Source: Phoronis australis (taxonomy: Eukaryota; Phoronida; Phoronidae). From it: a stretch of 64,000 nucleotides of DNA. The DNA is taken from contig NMRA01000347.1 of NCBI GenBank assembly GCA_002633005.1, positions 165,031 to 229,030 of the forward strand. Direction: 5' to 3'. Below, one piece after another: positions 12,701-21,900 of this stretch. The position numbers were made by a program, and so were the translations under genes. The notes under the pieces were generated by a model that was given only the letters and a program-made list of their open reading frames with translations, did not search any database and was not told where the DNA came from. Within the stretch, counting starts at the first letter, position 1. Every line of letters starts with the position of its first letter.

Positions 12701-15700
12701 CGTCATTCAAAATCATCACAATAGGTCAATTCCCCAATTAAGAAGGCAATGTTTGAGTTTTGTTTCGATGGGCAAAGTGGTTTCTGAGTAAGAACTGAGA
12801 AAACCAGGCAGTAATCCACCAAAATTTTAAAGGTCACAGGCAACAGTACTTTGCAAGACACTTTACAAAGTAATGTCTGTACTAATAGGTGTGCTACACG
12901 CTCTGCTGATTTTTAAATCGTTGAAAATTCATTGGTGCGATTTTAACCTTTTGACCTTTGCTTCATGAATAAATAAGTTTCATTCCTCCACCATCTCTGC
13001 AGCTAAAGGCTCTGCTTTAATTGCTTAAAATGGTTGTCCATCAATTAAACACATATAGTTTCAGTCCATAAGAAACAACTTTGAAGCCCCCGTAAATTAA
13101 TTTTAATATATCTGAATGGCAATACAAAAACACCAATTTTATATTCTGTGTTTTTTCATAACTAGATACACATTGCAATTACTTACTGCAAGAGAAGTTT
13201 GACTCCAAGGGACATTGAGTGTAACTGCAAACTGCAGTAATTGTGCTATTAGTGGCTGGTTTATCAAACTGGAATTTGTCTTGGAATAGTTGACTTGGGC
13301 ACAAACTATTTCCGTTTATATGGCTTTTTGAAATGAACTATTCCATATCGCATGGTTTATCGGAGCAGCCAATTATTGTTCACGGATATTATGTCTGGAA
13401 ACTGTTTATTGTCACGCTAAATGTTAGATGGTACGAGTTAGTCCGCTCCCAGCATATACACAATGGGAACTTGACACCTTGGTATGCACTTGTTGCTGCG
13501 TTAAAAACGCAACAGGGATCTTGTTTGACTGTCATGTTTATTGCACTGTTGATTGAGTTATGGGAATACATTAGATGTTTGCTGTGCAGTGCAAAAGTAT
13601 AAAACCATTATTCGTCTTTTGCACAGAGTTAAGAGCATCGTTTGTTACATCCAATAAATTAAATTCTCTGTTTAACTATGTAATTGATCAATTCAAAGCT
13701 GGACACCTAGTCCAGTGAACTTGAGCATGGTTTAAACTGAGACATTCAATGTCAAAACAAACTTGTCGTGCTCAAGCACCGATGGTATCAACTAAAGACC
13801 AAGTGCCGTTTCTATCACTGCTCGCTATTTTAAGAGAAATCTGCAATTTATTGCCAACTTGCATTCAGAGGTACAATGCAAAAATCAAAAATTAAAATGG
13901 AATTTAGATAATTACATCCGATAAACAATCTGATTACAAAATATTTGGAATTACTAGAGTTTTCTGTACGTTCACCCTGTCATGTTTTTAAGTGTATCAG
14001 TTGTGGTGTTCTTTTTAAAACTTCTGATCACTCTCAGGCAGCTGCACAGTAGCACACATTAAGTTTAATATCTTATGAACGTGTGGAAGAAGAAAACAGC
14101 GAATGTACTACCACCTGTTGAGTGTGCCTTTTTGCCTGCAGTTCCATCAATAGTGTCACCGTTTTGTTGCAGGTCTAGGACCAAAGTTTACATGCAAGAC
14201 CTTGACTCAACGTTGACCTACATCTTCAGCCAGGAGCTGGCCAGACAGAAAGAGGTTGAGGGAGAGAGTTCTGCTAACCTGAAGAAGTTACTCAAAGTGC
14301 TGTACAAGGTGAGACGTGTGTTTAAACAACTAGAACCATTTAGTCGGGTTTGTTGCGTAATTTTGTTAGAATTTTTTGGTGAAAGTGGAAACTACATTTT
14401 TGGAAACCTCATGGAAATGACAAATCAGAATATAATTGATTCCACTTTGTTGGCTGCCATCTTGGCGGCCATTTTTGCCTTTTTTCTCTCAGGTTGTATT
14501 TTAAGTAATTTATTACATCGAACTTTTATGCGTTTTTGTTGAAACTATAACCCTATACTTGTCTTCTTCCTATTATTTTCTGAACATCGCTGTAAGAATT
14601 TTCAAGTTTTCACCTGTATGCGTCAGTTTGGTATATCCATATTCCACCAAGTCCCGAGTTACAATACACCTTTGTTTTTAAGTTCTGTTATCTGTATCTA
14701 CATGTGTGCCTTCATCAAAATTGGCTGCTGGACTGGTGTGACTATTGGAGAATAGAGGTTTTGAACTTGATTCCATTTTTGAATCATCACGACATTCTGT
14801 CGTTCAGCAACTTTTCAAGACATGAGGGGTTCTGAACGTGCGATAACATCTGGCTTCTTTGTTAACTGCCTAGCACAGTCTTTTGTCTGGTATGACAACA
14901 AGCAAGCCAATTATCTCCCAGGCTTCAAAGGGTTACTGAAACCTGGCAGAATGGGTTGTCTTAACTTCTGTTGTAATTGGGCGATTTTGGTGATTAAAAA
15001 ACTAAACATGATGATCAGCATTCGACAAGGAATTCAGAAATGCTATTTGTTTATGTTCAAATATGTTATAACTTAACTTTCCTTTTTAGCAGCAAAGCAC
15101 AGTCAGAGTAGATATGATCTGATCGGAGATTAGAGCAATTATTGAACAAAAAAGAGCTGGCCCACCTACCATGAATGCCAGGATGGAGTTAATCAGCCGT
15201 GTATGATATTGGCTACATGGGTAAACTTCCCAACTTGTTGTTGGGCTGTAGAGCCGAACAAGTTGGGAGCAATGGGAAAATGCCATAATGTTGTCGAGAT
15301 CAACATCCCTGGCGTATTGTATTGGAATAGTTTAATTAAATGTCTGATGTTTCAGTATTATCCTGGGGATGACGAGACTAAGTCTTTCCTGGAGGAGATA
15401 GACCAGTGGGTTACCCTGCGCTCTGAGTTCACTGGAGAGGAGTGGGCGACCTTTGTCACCAAAACCACAGTAAGGAAAGAGATGGTTAAAGCAGCTGTTG
15501 TCTTGGATTTATACACTGTCGCTGACACATGCATTTAGTTACCATGGTTACACTGTCACTGACACGTGAATTTAGTTACCATGATACACTGCTGCAGAAT
15601 CTGTCTTTTCACGACAGGCGTATTGTGGCAACCTTCGTCGGCTGAATCGGAGAAAGGGTTTATGCAGTTGTTTCTTGCATTTACAATAATACAGTCCTGA

Positions 15701-18698
15701 ATTCTGATTACATTACTTTGGCGTATTGTCAAGTGTTTAATTGTGAGAGATGTGAAGTGTGTTTTTATGTGGCAGAAACAATCACTTGCACAGGTCCTGC
15801 TTGTTGAGAACCAGTTAGAAACAATCACTTGCACAGGTCCTGCATTCTGAGAACCAGTTAGAAACAATCACTTGCACAGGTCATGCTTGCTGAGAACCAG
15901 TTAGAAACAATCACTTGCACAGGTCCTGCATGCTGAGAACCAGTTAGAAACAATCACTTGTACAGGTTCTGCATTCTGAGAACCAGTTAGAAACAATCAC
16001 TTGTACAGGTCCTGCATGCTGAGAACCAGTTAGAAACAATCACTTGCACAGGTCCTGCATTCTGAGAACCAGTTAGAAACAATCACTTGCACAGGTCCTG
16101 CATTCTGAGAACCAGTTAGAAACAATCTCTTGCACAGGTCCTGCATGCTGAGAACCAGTTAGAAGCACACCAATAGAGAAAACTGGTTCTCAAAATGCAA
16201 ATCCCCTGTGATTATCCCCAAATCTGTGACAATCATTTTCAGCTCTGAAATTTCAGTGAAAATTGGAAGCAAAATATTTTCAGCTAACATTATTGCAAAT
16301 ATATCTGGTTCAGGGTTTCTTGTCTCTAAAAGCCTTACAACAAATATAGTGTTGAACCTGTACATGACTCACTTCACTGTCCCCTCGATGACCCCTGACA
16401 TTATGTTACGTTTAGCATCTGCAACAACATCAGTTAGACTTCTGTGTCACCAGCGAACAGTCAGCTAATATAGTTGCCTTAGTTTTTAGTGTGCTGAATA
16501 ATTAGTTTGCATTAGAGAGGATCTGATCAGGTTGTCCACACTGCTTCTGTCTGAAATATTCAACGAATGAGAGAATGTTGTAATTGTCTATTTACTATAG
16601 TTACCTCTCCATATTGCTTTCTCATCTTTTCAGTTAAATGGACTCTAAACCCTGTTTTTATGATTTCCAGCAACCCTCATTCTGTCACCTGCTAATTTAT
16701 CAGTGGCGTCAATCTTGAATGCTGGAAGCAGAAATCAACAAAAAACTTTAATCCTCCCTGTGTCACCTATTGAATGTTATGATTCTTGGTGGGTGGTGTG
16801 TCGCCACAGTTTCCGCGTAATTCGCTTGGAGCATAGGTCACGCATGCCCGTTAAGCAGACTTTGAAAATTAAGGTTTTTCATATTTCCTCCCAACTTTTG
16901 AGGGTTGTCGGAATTGCATCACGTTATTTTGTATCAGATGGATGAAAAAGTCATTTTTAATCTGTTAATAGTCCAAAAGTTGGTTTGATGTCCTTTTAAT
17001 GTTACTTGTAATTCCTGCTGTAGCTGAAATGCATTGGCATTCAAACAATATTTTAAATAGCTGTGGTAATTGTAACTATAACTGGGAAAATTAGTATCCA
17101 CATGGTGGTTGTTTCAATATCATATAGTTTCATCGCTAGTCAATAGATGGAGTAGATGGTGCTGGACATGATTTCTTAGAGTAGTAAAAGTTCTCCAGTT
17201 TGGGACATTGGAAATTGATTATCTTCCTCAAGCTCATAGCCTGTCTTAAACTCTAGAGATAAGCAATGATGGTCATCCTAAAAATCAGTACTGTGGATTG
17301 AAAACACTCCCCGAAATTAAAGAAATATGGTAAATGCTTGAATTGCTCTTTTCTCAAATTCCACAGAGTCAAGAAAATTTACTTTACTGGAGTTTCTGTG
17401 TCCCAAATTCTAATAATTGTCCCAAATTGGAGAATTGTTTATCGTGAACATGTTTCTTTTTTAGAAAAAACATCCCACCGCCATGCGTGAGGTGAAGTGG
17501 GCAGCATGTCAGGGCAGCCAGCCAAAGTTCAGAGGTTATCCCTGTGGATTGTGGGTACTGTTTCACACCCTCTCTGTGAACGCCTACACCGGCCATCGTG
17601 AGAGTAAGTCATGAGTGGCATTTTTATGTGAGAGAAGCTTTCTTGCTTTTTCATTTTAAAAATGAATTTTGCTAATATTTTGTGTAAAAAAGTATCTTGA
17701 TTTCCATCATTTTGCTTAAGAGTTTATTTTAATATTTTCCATAAGATTGCAATTCAGTCTTCAAGTATCCTCTGCAGAAACTTCTGCTTAGTGCTGATGA
17801 GAAATTTCAACTAATGCTTCAAACCAAGATTGTTGAGTTCTCGATATGTCAACATTAGTTATGTGGTGCTTACGATGCTATGAAAATCGTATCACATTGT
17901 TCCCTTCCAGAGGGCACCCTGGGCACGTTCAATCCCTTGGAAGTGTTGGATGCCATGCGCGGCTACATTCACAGCTTCTTTGGTTGTCGCGAGTGCAGCA
18001 AGAACTTCGCCAAAATGGCTGCCAAGCTAGAGGTCGAAGTTCAAGATGCTGAGGACTCGGTCACATGGCTGTGGCATGCACACAATAGAGCCAACAAGAG
18101 GCTACATGGCGACAAGACAGAAGACCCACAGTACCCCAAAATACAGTTTCCTTCTGCGGATGAATGCCCACAGTGTCACGTGACAATTAAGCCTACTAAC
18201 CGGGACATTCCGTTCTCTATTGAAGAGGTTAAGAAGTTTTTATTGAATCTTTATAAAAAGCAGAACATCGTTGGTTGGCGGCCGACCAGCGTTGATATTG
18301 AACGTCAAAAAGTGAACGAAATGGATGAAGGCAAGATTGTTGTGGCTGTTGGTGAAAGTCGTTTGAAGGACAATTTGCAGGAAAATGAGGGATTTAAAGA
18401 AAAAGGAAAATTGGGGGATCAGAGCCGAGATAGAGTGAAGCTTAACATTGCTAATGTGTCGTCTCGTGTGTCGGGGAAGCCGTTAAAAAGCAGACTGGAG
18501 AGGATACGGCAGTTAGGTGACATGGAGATGAAGACGAGACTTAAACTGTATGTGGGTTCACGTTCAGCGATGAACTCGGTAGATATAGGGCTTTGTGTCA
18601 TCTTCTACGTGGCGTGTACGCTACTCATTCTGTTCTTGTATTTTCACTTGATGGTGAGACGAAAGCATAGGCTGCCTTGCATTAGTTGCCCGGTGTAG
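592..18698 (+). CDS. QSOX: Quiescin sulfhydryl oxidase (QSOX), 5'-truncated by the window, with duplicated Erv exon cassettes
   Basis: QSOX proteins oxidise cysteine pairs to disulfides in the secretory pathway or outside the cell, passing electrons from a thioredoxin domain to an FAD-bound Erv/ALR domain and then to oxygen. The window begins inside the gene, so the signal peptide and the catalytic CGHC-type thioredoxin exons are missing. Visible exons are 592-734 and 1197-1316 (shared), then 2027-2162, 2842-2955, 9594-9732 and 10277-10812 (cassette 1), an optional exon 11650-11725, then 14173-14308, 15356-15469, 17465-17603 and 17911-18698 (cassette 2). Each cassette encodes the helix-rich region and a full Erv domain with FFGCREC, a HNRAN FAD-binding motif and a C-terminal CPxCH pair. 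Corresponding exons match in length and phase but only about one third to one half of residues are identical, so the duplication is old. Mutually exclusive use, a two-Erv protein, or a second gene with an unseen 5' end are all possible. Confidence 0.9.
745..1009. mobile_element. Inverted-repeat MITE, copy 1 (CTCCAGTTTGGGACA family)
   Basis: About 265 bp bounded by imperfect inverted repeats: the left end reads GGTAAACATTCCCCAGTTTG, and the right end is the reverse complement of a sequence close to GGTAAAAAGTTCTCCAATTT. A second copy in the same orientation lies at 17183-17446 in a later intron of the same gene. There is no coding capacity, so this is a non-autonomous DNA transposon. Confidence 0.75.
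1197..1316 (+). CDS. QSOX: QSOX shared exon: end of second thioredoxin-like domain
   Basis: The exon follows an ATTTCCAG acceptor and is 120 nt long. With the preceding exon it reads [20 protein letters not shown] and then [15 protein letters not shown]. It ends AACAG|GTAAGT in phase 2. Both downstream cassettes start with exons that need exactly this phase (2027 and 14173), so this donor is the natural branch point for alternative splicing. Confidence 0.8.
1871..2095 (+). repeat. 113-bp tandem duplication creating a decoy copy of a QSOX exon start
   Basis: A unit covering the end of the intron, the TTTCAG acceptor and the first ~60 nt of the exon at 2027 is duplicated immediately upstream (1871-1980 versus 1984-2095). 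The upstream copy keeps the acceptor at about 1915 but has an in-frame TAG shortly after VYMKDL, so it cannot encode the exon. A shorter fragment of the same unit lies near 1845-1870. Confidence 0.85.
2027..2162 (+). CDS. QSOX: QSOX cassette 1 exon 1: helix-rich region
   Basis: The exon is 136 nt, starts in phase 2 after TTTCAG and ends AGCAAG|GTGAGC in phase 0. It reads [18 protein letters not shown] and ends [13 protein letters not shown]. This fits the helix-rich region of QSOX, which begins with a V-Y-M-x-D-L-E-S-A-L signature. The cassette 2 counterpart at 14173-14308 has the same length and phase. Confidence 0.88.
2395..2462 (-). mobile_element. tRNA-like sequence, probable SINE head
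   Basis: Read on the minus strand this has an A-box-like TGGCCATGTTG, a central CGGACTCTCACTTGGGAGA and a B-box-like GGTTCCAATCC. The B box departs from GGTTCGAATCC and the arms pair poorly, so it is a tRNA-derived repeat and not a working tRNA gene. It lies in a QSOX intron. Confidence 0.5.
2842..2955 (+). CDS. QSOX: QSOX cassette 1 exon 2: helix-rich region, YFPGD motif
   Basis: The 114-nt, phase 0 exon follows TTTTCCAG and ends GTTCAG|GTAGGT. It starts [18 protein letters not shown] and ends FAKLIKQVQ, and homologues have a Y-F-P-G motif at this point. It joins directly in frame to the exon at 9594 across a 6.6-kb intron that hosts the antisense lectin gene. Confidence 0.88.
3556..4131. 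mobile_element. Non-autonomous piggyBac-like element with TTAA target duplication
   Basis: The element is flanked by TTAA at both ends (3556-3559 and 4128-4131). Its terminal inverted repeat starts CCCTTATCCTGC, matched by GCAGGATAAGGG on the right. TTAA plus CCC termini is the signature of the piggyBac superfamily. About 568 bp lie between the TTAA sites with no transposase, so it is a deletion derivative or MITE. Confidence 0.8.
4751..4980. repeat. 116-bp tandem duplication
   Basis: Two adjacent copies share ATCTTCAACATAAGTCTAAG and the following bases through GTAATAGCACCATACA, at a period of 116 bp with a few substitutions. It lies in the 6.6-kb QSOX intron. The short reading frames across it are incidental. 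Confidence 0.85.
5013..5195. repeat. About 31-bp minisatellite
   Basis: Roughly six diverged units built on CCAAACTGTCTGCTTGTGAC lie in tandem. Reading frames in both directions give repetitive peptides, which result from the repeat and are not genes. The array is intronic. Confidence 0.8.
5786..5791 (-). terminator. Poly(A) signal of the nested C-type lectin gene
   Basis: AATAAA on the minus strand lies about 90 nt past the lectin stop codon, a normal distance for 3' end formation. Confidence 0.55.
5882..7677 (-). CDS. Secreted coiled-coil C-type lectin, nested antisense in a QSOX intron
   Basis: There are two exons: 7677-6663 and 6009-5882. The 653-bp intron has GT-AG ends and the join G|GT restores glycine. 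The predicted protein is about 380 residues. A signal peptide (about residues 1-22, with core [15 protein letters not shown]) is followed by a long alpha-helical region rich in Q, E, K and A (about 25-220), a CC pair, a threonine-rich linker, and a C-type lectin domain from about residue 245. Visible lectin hallmarks are [20 protein letters not shown], the EPN tripeptide coded at the start of exon 2, EDC and the closing FICE. EPN usually goes with calcium-dependent mannose-type sugar binding. The usual WND is WHD here, so calcium binding may be altered. It is probably a secreted oligomeric pattern-recognition lectin. Translation beyond 6663 into the intron is artefactual. Confidence 0.85.
8482..8552. 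repeat. 31-bp minisatellite, short upstream array
   Basis: Two units of the same 31-bp repeat as at 9307-9580 (GCATTTGATAGAGTGACACA and onward). About 750 bp of unrelated sequence (8553-9306) separates the two arrays. That stretch has no recognisable gene and is absent from the paralogous copy near 43.4 kb. Confidence 0.85.
9307..9580. repeat. 31-bp minisatellite abutting a QSOX 3' splice site
   Basis: About nine near-identical copies of the unit ACACTACAGGCAGCACATTT plus GATGGAGTGAC run up to within about 15 bp of the acceptor of the exon at 9594. The diverged last unit contributes the pyrimidine-rich ACATTTGTTTTCAG. The paralogous copy at 43.4 kb has a single unit in the same place, so the array expanded at this locus. 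Confidence 0.92.
9594..9732 (+). CDS. QSOX: QSOX cassette 1 exon 3: start of Erv/ALR domain
   Basis: A 139-nt exon from GTTTTCAG to CAAG|GTAAGC. It encodes [18 protein letters not shown] followed by [13 protein letters not shown], the first Erv helix with its structural cysteine pair and the W-V-L-F-H core that packs on FAD. The phase 1 end joins the exon at 10277. A second, orphan copy with the same boundaries lies at 43446-43584. Confidence 0.92.
10277..10812 (+). CDS. QSOX: QSOX cassette 1 exon 4: Erv catalytic core and C-terminus
   Basis: After a CTTCCAG acceptor the exon encodes [17 protein letters not shown], containing the redox CxxC next to the flavin. [17 protein letters not shown] and PKIQFPS form the FAD-binding loop, and CPSCH is the C-terminal CxxC. 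The Erv fold ends near [14 protein letters not shown]. There are two possible ends. Reading through gives about 60 more residues without a hydrophobic anchor and a stop at 10810-10812, which would be a secreted form. A good donor, GAGCAG|GTACGA (exon end 10631, phase 2), could instead splice to 11650, or in frame to 14173. Cassette 1 therefore lacks the long transmembrane tail seen in cassette 2. Confidence 0.92.
11650..11725 (+). CDS. QSOX: Candidate alternative last exon of QSOX cassette 1, hydrophobic tail
   Basis: A CTGTCGTTTCAG acceptor is followed in the phase expected from the donor at 10631. It would add [20 protein letters not shown] and then FLGRL before a TAG. The tail is small residues followed by a short hydrophobic run at the extreme C-terminus, so it could be a short transmembrane anchor or a GPI-attachment signal. 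An ATTAAA followed by GT-rich sequence lies 365 nt downstream. The alternative is that the phase match is chance (one in three) and the motif is only a CTCF-like site. Confidence 0.42.
12090..12095 (+). terminator. Candidate poly(A) signal for QSOX cassette 1
   Basis: ATTAAA is followed by the GT-rich TTGTTTGGAATGATATGTTG. It would serve transcripts ending at the candidate exon 11650-11725, and marks a point where cassette 1 transcripts could end before cassette 2. Confidence 0.35.
12556..12731. mobile_element. Short inverted-repeat element (MITE)
   Basis: A 176-bp segment starts AATTGACCTATTG and ends with the exact inverse CAATAGGTCAATT. It is non-coding. The rest of 10813-14172 holds no other recognisable feature apart from the candidate exon and poly(A) signal listed. 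Confidence 0.6.
14173..14308 (+). CDS. QSOX: QSOX cassette 2 exon 1: helix-rich region
   Basis: The exon follows TTTTGTTGCAG, is 136 nt and ends TACAAG|GTGAGA. It reads [18 protein letters not shown], then [20 protein letters not shown]. Length and both phases equal the cassette 1 exon at 2027. It needs two bases from an upstream exon, which either 1316 or 10631 can supply in frame. No start codon or upstream exon private to this cassette was recognised in 10813-14172. Confidence 0.85.
15356..15469 (+). CDS. QSOX: QSOX cassette 2 exon 2: helix-rich region, YYPGD motif
   Basis: A 114-nt, phase 0 exon after GTTTCAG, ending ACCACA|GTAAGG. It encodes [18 protein letters not shown] and ends WATFVTKTT. 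It is the counterpart of 2842-2955. Between 14309 and 15355 only intron sequence is seen. Confidence 0.85.
15776..16165. repeat. 43-bp minisatellite, nine copies
   Basis: The unit starts AAACAATCACTTGCACAGGT and ends GAGAACCAGTTAG. The nine copies differ at a few recurrent positions (for example TGCATGCTG versus TGCATTCTG). Just after the array the end motif recurs inverted (AACTGGTTCTC), so the 3' end can form a hairpin. It lies in a cassette 2 intron. Confidence 0.95.
17183..17446. mobile_element. Inverted-repeat MITE, copy 2, next to a QSOX acceptor
   Basis: Same family and orientation as 745-1009: the left end includes AAGTTCTCCAGTTTGGGACA and the right end the inverse TGTCCCAAATTGGAGAA. 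Its right terminus is only about 20 bp from the acceptor of the exon at 17465, so it probably supplies or overlaps the branch-point region. Confidence 0.72.
17465..17603 (+). CDS. QSOX: QSOX cassette 2 exon 3: start of Erv/ALR domain
   Basis: The exon follows TTCTTTTTTAG, is 139 nt and ends CGTGAGA|GTAAGT in phase 1. It encodes [18 protein letters not shown] and [17 protein letters not shown]. It matches exon 9594-9732 in length, phase and the conserved cysteine and FAD-packing residues. Confidence 0.92.
17911..18698 (+). CDS. QSOX: QSOX cassette 2 exon 4: Erv core, linker and transmembrane anchor
   Basis: The acceptor CCCTTCCAG is followed by the Erv core: [11 protein letters not shown] (redox CxxC), [17 protein letters not shown] and PKIQFPS (flavin loop) and CPQCH. 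A charged linker of about 120 residues follows. It leads to [18 protein letters not shown] and LFLYFHLMV, a single transmembrane helix with a short basic cytosolic tail ending at TAG 18698. This D-I-x-L-C-V helix is the usual C-terminal anchor of long QSOX1 forms in animals, so cassette 2 gives a Golgi- or surface-membrane enzyme that could be shed. Confidence 0.93.
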
Positions 18699-18990
18699 TC
18701 ACAAGTGTGCAGCACTATTCACTTCTGGATGTATTTCTTTTTCTTGCTGGATATTTTGACCAGAAATTGCTGCATGTGATACGGGTTCCATAGTTTTTGC
18801 AGTTAAAGCCTTGTCTTTGTCTAGCGCAAGGAAAGTTTGTTATAACCTCTCTAACTTTGGACATATTATGTTGGAAATTACATTTTTCCACTTTTTCATA
18901 TTAGGTGTTTTTCTAAACTGTTTATTTCATTTAAAAGACATTGCACGTGTCTGCCCAAAAATTAAAAAATGCAGACTTTAAGAATCACCA

Positions 18991-18996
18991 AATAAA
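18991..18996 (+). terminator. QSOX poly(A) signal
   Basis: AATAAA about 290 nt after the cassette 2 stop, followed by T-rich sequence. It is the best candidate 3' end of the gene. Confidence 0.6.
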
Positions 18997-21900
18997 TGCT
19001 TTTTTGATTTTATCCTATAGTTACTGACAATGTCTGAGAAAATGTGAGCATTCACAACAGCGTTAGAAACTTTTAAGAAATCAAAAATGACAAATCTTTG
19101 CCCAAAATTGGTGAGATTATACCGTGCTACAATTCTAGGGACTGTGGGACTCTGTATTCACAGGTATTGGGCTTGCGTACTTTTCATCTCATTTCAGTAT
19201 TTGCTTGGTGACTTGTGGTTCAGATGCAATAGTTATAGTGCTTTGAAGTATGTCTTTGAAATTTGCTACATTGTGTTGAGTTATTGTCAACAGTATAAAG
19301 GAAATTGGAAAAAATATTTCTTCAAAGAATTCATTTACTTTAATATTTGCTTTGAAAATTCATTGAATGAAGAGTTTTGTTGTGAAAATTTATTGAATGT
19401 AAGTGGTAAGACACTGTTCCAGTTGTTTTAAAAACACTAAGGCTTCAAACCCAACTTAAGTAGTAATATAGTGGTCGTGGCTGTAAACATTCATATGGTT
19501 TTAATTCATAACATAATATTCAATATAACAGGATTAATAGTGAGAGGTATGTGATCTAAGTGACTTTAAAAATTTACAAAAGTGCTTGAGTTAGGGATTT
19601 ATTGTCTCATGTCACAATTTTCACTCGTCACTATTGTCACATGTCACAATTTTCACGTCACAATTTTCAATTTCAGTGTTAAGAGCAAAGTTTCTGAGTA
19701 AGTCTCTGGGTTGTTCGCTCTTAGTTAGGTCATGTATCTATCTGTGGCAGATACTCTCCTATTTGTTTATGCAAAATATTCCTGGAAAGCACTGGGGCTT
19801 TTCAATGACTTTCTGGTTCAAGTAGTAGCTATAATCTTTTTGTACAATTTGCTTTTGATGGTGCCATTGTTGCTGTTTTGGAGTCTGGCAGGGTAAAGTA
19901 GAGAAGCTGGGTCTTCATTGTCTGCTCTTCAATTGTGTGACATTTACTTTGGTATTTTGGTGTGGGATCAGCTGTTAATTAAATACCTTTTAAGTGTGCT
20001 GGTTCTTAAACATGGTTTGATCCTGACCACCCCTTTGTCCAGCTCTGTTGGAAGTTGGGTCATGCCCAAACTGGTTCTCATGATAATGAATTGTTTTTGA
20101 ATCATAGAACTCCAGCTGTTATGGAGTTGGGACGAATTTTTTACTGTGTACTAAATGGGCTTCCTTGAAAGCGAAAAGGTGTTTAGTTGATTTGAAGTTT
20201 CCAAGTGATTAATATTTCTGGTTGTGGCCTTGTTATCTTAGGAAGTGCTTCCTGGGGTGTTGTTGGAATTAGTGTTTATTTCTTTAGTCACTTTTAATTT
20301 TGGGTTCTCATTATTCTCTTGGTGGCCGTTTTTATCTTGCCTTGGGTAGAGCCGAAAGGCCGTGGAGTCTAGTTGTTATGCAGATAAAATGTGTACTTCA
20401 CTGTCACTGTGGTAAAAAGTGCAATTGCATGTTACTGAAATGTTGGCCATAGAGTAACTGATGTGTTACTTTCAAATATTTTTTGTTGATCAATTTTTCT
20501 AGTTGTCAAGTGTCATTTTATTATTCACCAACGGTTTGCTGAATTTGTGATTAGGCGGCGCTAGTGCATTCGGACTTCTGTGTGTTACCGACATGAAGTT
20601 AGTTAGCTTTAAGTTGTTTTATGTCCTGTTCTATTTTCTCACCCACTGAGTGAAATTACAGGAACAAAGTGTTGTATGTATGTTAATTATGTCGGAATTA
20701 TACGTGGAGAAACCGTTCAGTGGTCAAACTCTTACCAACATTGACGCCTGTAAAAGGTGTATGTAAACCCGTGAACTGCGTGTCTGACCTGCAAGCAGGT
20801 ATATACAGACTGGCCTGTGCAATATCCGGCATTTACTGAGTTATGTTTGCATCGATATATACGCGGAGGACACCCCCTCCTGCTGCTGTGATTATATTAT
20901 ATCATTATGTGAAATAAGATGTCTCGAATGGATAAAAACAACGACAATAGATCGGATGGCACCTCCCTTGGTCTGTCAAAGCCACAGCAGTTTAGTTGGT
21001 TATTTACGAGTTCGACTCTGTATTGTTTCTCCGCTGCAAGTGTGTAAGTACTCCAATTGGTGCTACAAACCCCACCTATATTTATGCAATATTTATGACT
21101 TGTCCATACACAATTTATTGTAGGTATGCTGTAGTTGGTCAAGGAAATATTTGGGGCTAATGCCTGCATGTACATGGAGAGTAGGCCGAACTGTGTTCCG
21201 TAGGTGTAAGCCTCTCGTGAACATGTAAGGTCGTGCAAGTGTTCGCGAGATGTTGCCCTGCATTATAAAAAACACGTTCTAGTAAACTACGAGTTGTGTG
21301 TTTTGTAGCCTTTGCTGTTGGTTAAAGTCGCACATATGTAGTTTTGATAAGATGGTTCAAAACAAAAATGTAATCCTGCCTTTTACTCTCTTAAAGTCGG
21401 TCTCTTAATATTCCTTGCTGTGAAAGAGTTGTATTTGCTTAAGAACTCTAGTCACAGGTTATTCGTTGACTGCGTGAGTCACGCTCGACTTTGAAATTTT
21501 AGAGTAAGCATGGCTTACTCCAATAAAATCTTAAGCGTCTTCTTGAGCTGCCCATGACTTCAGTTTTTTGGTAGCAGAGATAGAATCCTATCTCGGTAAG
21601 GAATATTATGAGACGGAGAGTAAAAGTTCTGATTTGATTTTCGTTCAAAGCAAATCTAACAGTCATATGAAATGTAATGATTAACTAGTCAGAGAAGACG
21701 TGCTAGCACGTGACAGTCAAGTACTATGACGTCATAGGCTTCAGAGACTAACGTTCTTCCTTGAAGTTTTAACATGTAGTGATTTGAAAAAATGTTGCGT
21801 GTCTGTACATGCGTTGCATTTTGTTTCATTGATTAAAGCTATATGCATCACCATCTTTCTTTTGGTCAATGTTTTGGATGAAACCATTCGTTTTTTGTTT

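Noticed and set aside
10813-14172. A separate second QSOX gene starting between the cassettes
   Set aside because: No signal peptide, thioredoxin CxxC or start-containing exon was recognised there, and the first cassette 2 exon needs two bases from an upstream exon. It is not fully excluded and is given as the refuting case in the main finding.
14075-14542. 155-codon frame on the + strand
   Set aside because: It is intron sequence on both sides of the QSOX exon 14173-14308. Only the exon part has homology.
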